NCBI GenBank assembly: GCA_963822145.1
Contig: CAWGGG010000004.1
Span: 558,001-622,000 of the forward strand
Source: UBA5072 sp963822145
GTDB taxonomy: Bacteria; Bacteroidota; Bacteroidia; Bacteroidales; UBA10428
Reading direction: 5' to 3'
Length of the DNA stretch: 64,000 nt
The notes under the pieces were generated by a model. It saw only the letters and a list, made by a program, of their open reading frames with translations, had not been told where the DNA came from and ran no database searches. The first letter of the stretch is position 1. Each line of letters starts with the position of its first letter. The translations under genes were made by a program, and so were the position numbers. This document shows, one piece after another, positions 60,219 to 64,000 of the stretch.

Positions 60219-61331
60219 CTATTTAAAGAAAATATCCAACAGCAGGATCTCCGATTTTCCTGCTGTTTTAACCGGGGGGCCCCATAAACGCAATCCGCTG
60301 CTTACAAAAAAATGGGTATTCCCGATTTTCCTGTACCCCCAGGTTAATTCATAAATTCTACGGATGATCAGGTTAACAGGAAACAGCTGTCCGTTGTGAG
60401 TGTGACCTGATAACTGCATATCGGCAATGCTCCTGCTGACCTCCTGCAGGGCTGTTGGACGATGGTCGAGAAGTATAACCGGCAGGTCATGTGAAACGCC
60501 CTCCAGCAGTTCATCGAGAGTTTTACGATGAACAATGTGCTGATCATTTCTGCCAGCCAGATAAAAAGAACTGTCAATTTGGACAACCGTATCACAAAGG
60601 AGGGTAATTCCGGATTCCCTGAAAAAATTGCGGTCTTCACCTTCTCCATATAATTCGTGATTTCCCAAAACGCCAAAGGCCGGGTATGTATGGTGCAGCT
60701 TTTGCAGGAGTGCTTTTATTTGGATTGAATTTTCTTCGTCACTATCCTCTTCCAGCAGGTCTCCACCGTAAAGGATGAAATCAGGCCGGAGGACATTCAT
60801 TTTTGCGGCATACTGTTCCAGGAAACGCACACGGGTGTTATGCTGAAGATGTATATCCGAAACAAAAGCCACCCTCAGGTGGTCTGTTTTTGAGTGCCTT
60901 CGGGGGATTTCCACCCGATATTCCGTTGTACGTATGGTATTCAGGTTGATGACCCCGGCGATGATAATGCAAATTGGAAGGATGATGATGGCAGCAAGCG
61001 AACAGCATCTGAAAGCCAGGCTTTGGCGGGTTTCAATGGAGACTGCTTTGAATGGCAGGTTGATTAACAACAACAGTTCGAACAGAATAACCGAGAGGAA
61101 GAGGTACAGAAAGAACGGCAGGAGATAATCGGAAATATCTGACATCAGCTGCATGAGTTCATTTGTTGCACGATGCGACCAGATTTGGGTAACAGGGAAA
61201 ATCCCGGCTACAATCAGGTATACAGTAACGTACCACCACAGATATCGCTTGCTGATGAATAATTGCCTGATACGGAAAAAAACATAAACGTTGGGTATAG
61301 TATAGACCAGCAGGAGGATCAGATGAAACAT
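60219..61331 (-). CDS. Membrane-anchored metallophosphoesterase
   Basis: 370 residues starting at the second codon (ATG; a GTG one codon earlier). Four membrane helices precede residue 145 or so. The catalytic domain has VSDIHLQHNTR, GGDLLEEDS, GNHELYG, LLDHRP and SGHTHNGQLFP, the metal ligands. It is expected to face the periplasm and to hydrolyse a phosphoester of unknown type. Family members of this architecture are related to YkuE and cell-envelope phosphodiesterases. Confidence 0.92.
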   Translation of the reverse strand: MFHLILLLVYTIPNVYVFFRIRQLFISKRYLWWYVTVYLIVAGIFPVTQIWSHRATNELMQLMSDISDYLLPFFLYLFLSVILFELLLLINLPFKAVSIETRQSLAFRCCSLAAIIILPICIIIAGVINLNTIRTTEYRVEIPRRHSKTDHLRVAFVSDIHLQHNTRVRFLEQYAAKMNVLRPDFILYGGDLLEEDSDEENSIQIKALLQKLHHTYPAFGVLGNHELYGEGEDRNFFRESGITLLCDTVVQIDSSFYLAGRNDQHIVHRKTLDELLEGVSHDLPVILLDHRPTALQEVSRSIADMQLSGHTHNGQLFPVNLIIRRIYELTWGYRKIGNTHFFVSSGLRLWGPPVKTAGKSEILLLDIFFK

Positions 61332-61504
61332 CACGTAAGTATTGTAGATTAAACCGTCAGAAAGATAGGAAAATATTTATAAAGGTGAATATAATGAACA
61401 GATTCGCGCGACACGATCTTTTTAAGGCACCATAAATCACGTGACAGATAATTTTATTAATATTGATGCCTGCTTATTCCAGTGGGTCATTTTAAGGCAG
61501 CAAA

Positions 61505-63028
61505 ATGGAATATACCCGTCACATCGGATTTGATAATGAAAAATACCTTCGGGAACAGACCTCCGCCATTCTCGAAAGGGTGAGCCGGTTTAACCACAAA
61601 CTCTACCTCGAGTTTGGGGGCAAGATCCTGCATGATTACCATGCCGCCAGGGTTCTTCCTGGTTTTGATCCCAATGTCAAGATGCGGTTGCTTCAAAAAC
61701 TAAAGGATAAGATCGATGTGATTTTATGCATTCATGCCGGTGCGATAGAAAGAAAAAAAGTCAGGGCGGACTTTGGAATTACATATGATGTGGATGCCCT
61801 CAAAACTATTGATGATTTCAGGGAATGGGGGATTGACATAACCGCGGTGGTGATCACCCGCTATGAGCATCAGTCACCCGCAAGGGCCTTTAAGAACAAG
61901 CTTGAGCTGAGGGATGTGAAAGTGTATTTGCATTATCCTACCAAAGGTTATCCCACCGATGTGGATCTGATCGTCAGCGACCAGGGATACGGGGTCAATG
62001 AGTACATAAGAACGGATAAACCCATTGTGATCGTAACCGGACCAGGACCGGGGAGTGGAAAGCTGGCCACCTGCCTGTGTAACCTTTACCATGAATACAA
62101 AAAGGGAGTTAAGGCAGGCTATGCCAAGTTTGAAACCTTTCCCATCTGGGATCTGCCTGCCGATCATAAGGTAAATATTGCCTATGAGGCTGCAACCGTG
62201 GATTTAAAAGATGAAGTACTGATTGACGAGCATCACCTGAAGGCCTATCAGATAAAAACGGTGAATTATAACCGGGATATAGAGGCGTTTCACCTGTTGA
62301 AAAGGATCATAGAAAAAATAACCGGCGGTGAGTCGATGTACCAGTCTCCGACAGATATGGGCGTAAACCGTGCCAGTTCGGGCATTGTGAATGACAGTAT
62401 CATTGCCGAAGCTTCCCACCAGGAGATTATACGGAGATATTTCAGATGTGCCGTGGAATATGCCATGGGATTGGTGGACAAGGATACCCTGAACCGGGCT
62501 GTTGAAATCATGGACAGGATAGGGGCCAGGGTTGAGGATCGCAAGGTGGTGCTACCGGCCCGGGAAGCTGCCAGAGATGCTGAAAAAAACGGCAAGGGAA
62601 ATGAGGGCATTTACTGCGGGGCCTGCGTCGAATTGCATGATGGGACCATCATCACCGGCAAGAATTCACCCCTGATGCATGCCGCATCCAGTCTGATCTT
62701 AAACGCTACCAAGCACCTGGCCGGCATCCCGGATAACATGTACCTCTTGCCCAAAAACATCATTGATTCTGTAGCCTACCTGAAAAAGGATATTCTGGAT
62801 GGCAAAATGGTCAGTCTTGATGTGGAGGAAATGCTGGTTGTGCTCGGCATCAGTGCATTATTCAACCCGGCAGCAAAAATGGCCATGGAAACCCTGAAGC
62901 TGTTATGTGAATGTGAAGTGCATACTACACATATACCCACTCCGGGCGATGAGGCGGGATTAAGGAAATTAAAGGTTAACCTCACCTGCGATCCTGAATA
63001 CTCCAGCAAGAGTCTTTTTATTGGTTGA
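61505..63028 (+). CDS. DUF1846 family protein
   Basis: 507 residues, all length conserved. Recognisable as DUF1846, a soluble family of about 500 residues with a GPGPGSGKLATCL phosphate-loop-like motif (near residue 180), found in Firmicutes, Bacteroidota and others. Activity is unproven in general. It has two ordered domains and cysteine-rich end segment LKLLCECEVHTTHIP. The preceding 170 bases show no gene or clear promoter. Confidence 0.93.
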   Translation: MEYTRHIGFDNEKYLREQTSAILERVSRFNHKLYLEFGGKILHDYHAARVLPGFDPNVKMRLLQKLKDKIDVILCIHAGAIERKKVRADFGITYDVDALKTIDDFREWGIDITAVVITRYEHQSPARAFKNKLELRDVKVYLHYPTKGYPTDVDLIVSDQGYGVNEYIRTDKPIVIVTGPGPGSGKLATCLCNLYHEYKKGVKAGYAKFETFPIWDLPADHKVNIAYEAATVDLKDEVLIDEHHLKAYQIKTVNYNRDIEAFHLLKRIIEKITGGESMYQSPTDMGVNRASSGIVNDSIIAEASHQEIIRRYFRCAVEYAMGLVDKDTLNRAVEIMDRIGARVEDRKVVLPAREAARDAEKNGKGNEGIYCGACVELHDGTIITGKNSPLMHAASSLILNATKHLAGIPDNMYLLPKNIIDSVAYLKKDILDGKMVSLDVEEMLVVLGISALFNPAAKMAMETLKLLCECEVHTTHIPTPGDEAGLRKLKVNLTCDPEYSSKSLFIG

Positions 63029-63043
63029 TCAGCTTTATCCCTG

Positions 63044-64000
63044 TTAATTCACAAAGGTATAGGCCTTGCCGCTTTTTCCTGCTCTTCCGGTTCTTCCGAT
63101 GCGATGTATATAGCTGTCCATATTCTGGGGCTGCTGGTAATTGATGACGTGCGAAACATTGACAATATCAAGTCCCCGGGCTGCAACATCGGTTGCTACT
63201 AACACCTGAATTCTCTTGTTTTTGAAGGCTTCCAGGGCATTCATCCTGTAACTTTGGGATTTATTTCCATGAATCTCATCTGCTTTGATCCCTGCTCTTC
63301 GCAGGTTCTTGCATATTTTACTTACACCGCGTTTGGTATCAGCAAAAACGAGCACTTTTTCAAATGACGGATCCTTGATCAGGTTGAGCAGGATATCCAT
63401 TTTATTTTCTCCATCAGGTACTCTGAGTATTTCCTGGTCAATATTGTCTCCGCTGATATTGCCATTTCTAAGCCTGACTTCTACAGGAGCATGCAGTAAT
63501 TTACCGATCATGGCTTTCTGGCTCTTATCTTCGGTGGCGGAAAAAAGAATGGTTTGTTTGCGGTTGTGCATTTCATCGACAATGCTTAAAATATCACGCG
63601 AAAAACCCATGTCCAGAAGTCGGTCGAATTCATCGAGTACCAGTATGGAAAAGTGATTAAGAATTATGGCTCTTTGTCTCACCATATCCGAAATACGGCC
63701 GGGGGTTCCAATAACAACATGACACGATTTCCTGAGTTTCATAATATCCTTGCGTACATCAGTGCCACCTATGAGACACTCGCTGTACAAGCCAAGCCCG
63801 TTTGTTATGCTTCTGAATTCCTGTTCAATCTGAACTGCCAGCTCTCGTGTTGGTGATATCACCAATATCTGGAAAGAAGGATTCTTCCCAAGCAGATTAT
63901 GAGCCAATGGGATCAGAAATGCTCCCGTTTTACCGGTTCCGGTTTGCGCTAATCCGATCAGATCATGCCCTTTTAAAATGGGTTCGATCGATCTGTCCTG
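63044..64000 (-). CDS. DEAD-box RNA helicase (RhlE-like), 5' end outside window
   Basis: The frame is open to the last base of the window, starting within the Q-motif region, so the true start lies beyond. Motifs seen in order: AQTGTGKT (I), PTRELAVQ (Ia), GTPGR, VLDEFDRLLD (II, DEFD and not DEAD), FSATEDK (III), VFADTKRG, VATDVAARGLDI (V) and HRIGRTGRAG (VI). It unwinds short RNA duplexes. The reading frame stops 11 residues after motif VI (AYTFVN), leaving out the usual last helix, only 15 bases from the DUF1846 stop. Confidence 0.93.
   Translation of the reverse strand, partial: QDRSIEPILKGHDLIGLAQTGTGKTGAFLIPLAHNLLGKNPSFQILVISPTRELAVQIEQEFRSITNGLGLYSECLIGGTDVRKDIMKLRKSCHVVIGTPGRISDMVRQRAIILNHFSILVLDEFDRLLDMGFSRDILSIVDEMHNRKQTILFSATEDKSQKAMIGKLLHAPVEVRLRNGNISGDNIDQEILRVPDGENKMDILLNLIKDPSFEKVLVFADTKRGVSKICKNLRRAGIKADEIHGNKSQSYRMNALEAFKNKRIQVLVATDVAARGLDIVNVSHVINYQQPQNMDSYIHRIGRTGRAGKSGKAYTFVN

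Noticed and set aside
1..64000. tRNA or rRNA genes
   Set aside because: I looked through the spacers and found no cloverleaf or rRNA-like stretch.

Overview
The window comes from a member of the Bacteroidota, most likely a free-living or gut polysaccharide degrader of the order Bacteroidales or a close relative. Signs of this are type IX secretion (Por) sorting tails on two secreted proteins, promoters of the Bacteroidota form TAnnTTTG a short way before several start codons, a Nudix-type regulator ahead of xylB-xylA-xylE, and families largely typical of this phylum (DUF4954, CotH-like secreted proteins, GH127, GH29, DUF4038). I see no rRNA, tRNA, CRISPR array, prophage or insertion sequence. 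It reads as ordinary chromosome with core operons and catabolic clusters interleaved.

Layout. 1-8.4 kb: the 3' end of a giant fibronectin type III array protein, a lipoprotein and a large ABC-2 exporter fusion. 8.4-14 kb: a dipeptidyl peptidase IV-like protease and the translation operon thrS-infC-rpmI-rplT. 14-19 kb: dapB, lepB, the rpsF-rpsR-rplI operon and a beta-CASP RNase-like protein. 19.2-24.6 kb: a D-xylose operon (Nudix regulator, xylB, xylA, xylE) with a palindromic operator over its promoter. 24.7-34.8 kb: DUF4954 protein, nagB, an ADP-forming acyl-CoA synthetase with a dedicated acyl carrier protein, a YggS-type PLP protein, a dihydroorotate-dehydrogenase-like protein, tilS and a peroxiredoxin. 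34.8-38 kb: dgkA, creD and a small winged-helix/membrane-protein operon sharing an operator. 38-45 kb: small secreted proteins, a Gfo/Idh/MocA oxidoreductase, a GH29 fucosidase and a CotH-type secreted protein.

45-50 kb is the most interesting part: a GntR regulator diverges from an operon with a DMT-type sugar transporter, an apiosidase-like DUF4038 hydrolase, a TIM-barrel sugar isomerase/decarboxylase-like protein and a PGDH_C-type dehydrogenase. The last two resemble OiaC and ApnO of D-apionate breakdown, so I propose a D-apiose or related branched-sugar pathway. 50-64 kb holds a galactosamine-6-phosphate isomerase-like gene, a YfiR-like protein, a 5'-nucleotidase, a tandem M14 peptidase pair of which one copy has lost its catalytic residues, a GH127 arabinofuranosidase, a small zinc-ribbon gene, a metallophosphoesterase, a DUF1846 protein and a DEAD-box helicase cut by the window end.

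A pattern cutting across the window: many intergenic spacers carry short tandem arrays whose unit is 7 (sometimes 8) bases, but with a different unit sequence from place to place. Several touch start codons, two are present as inverted arms, and one forms the end of the xylB reading frame.
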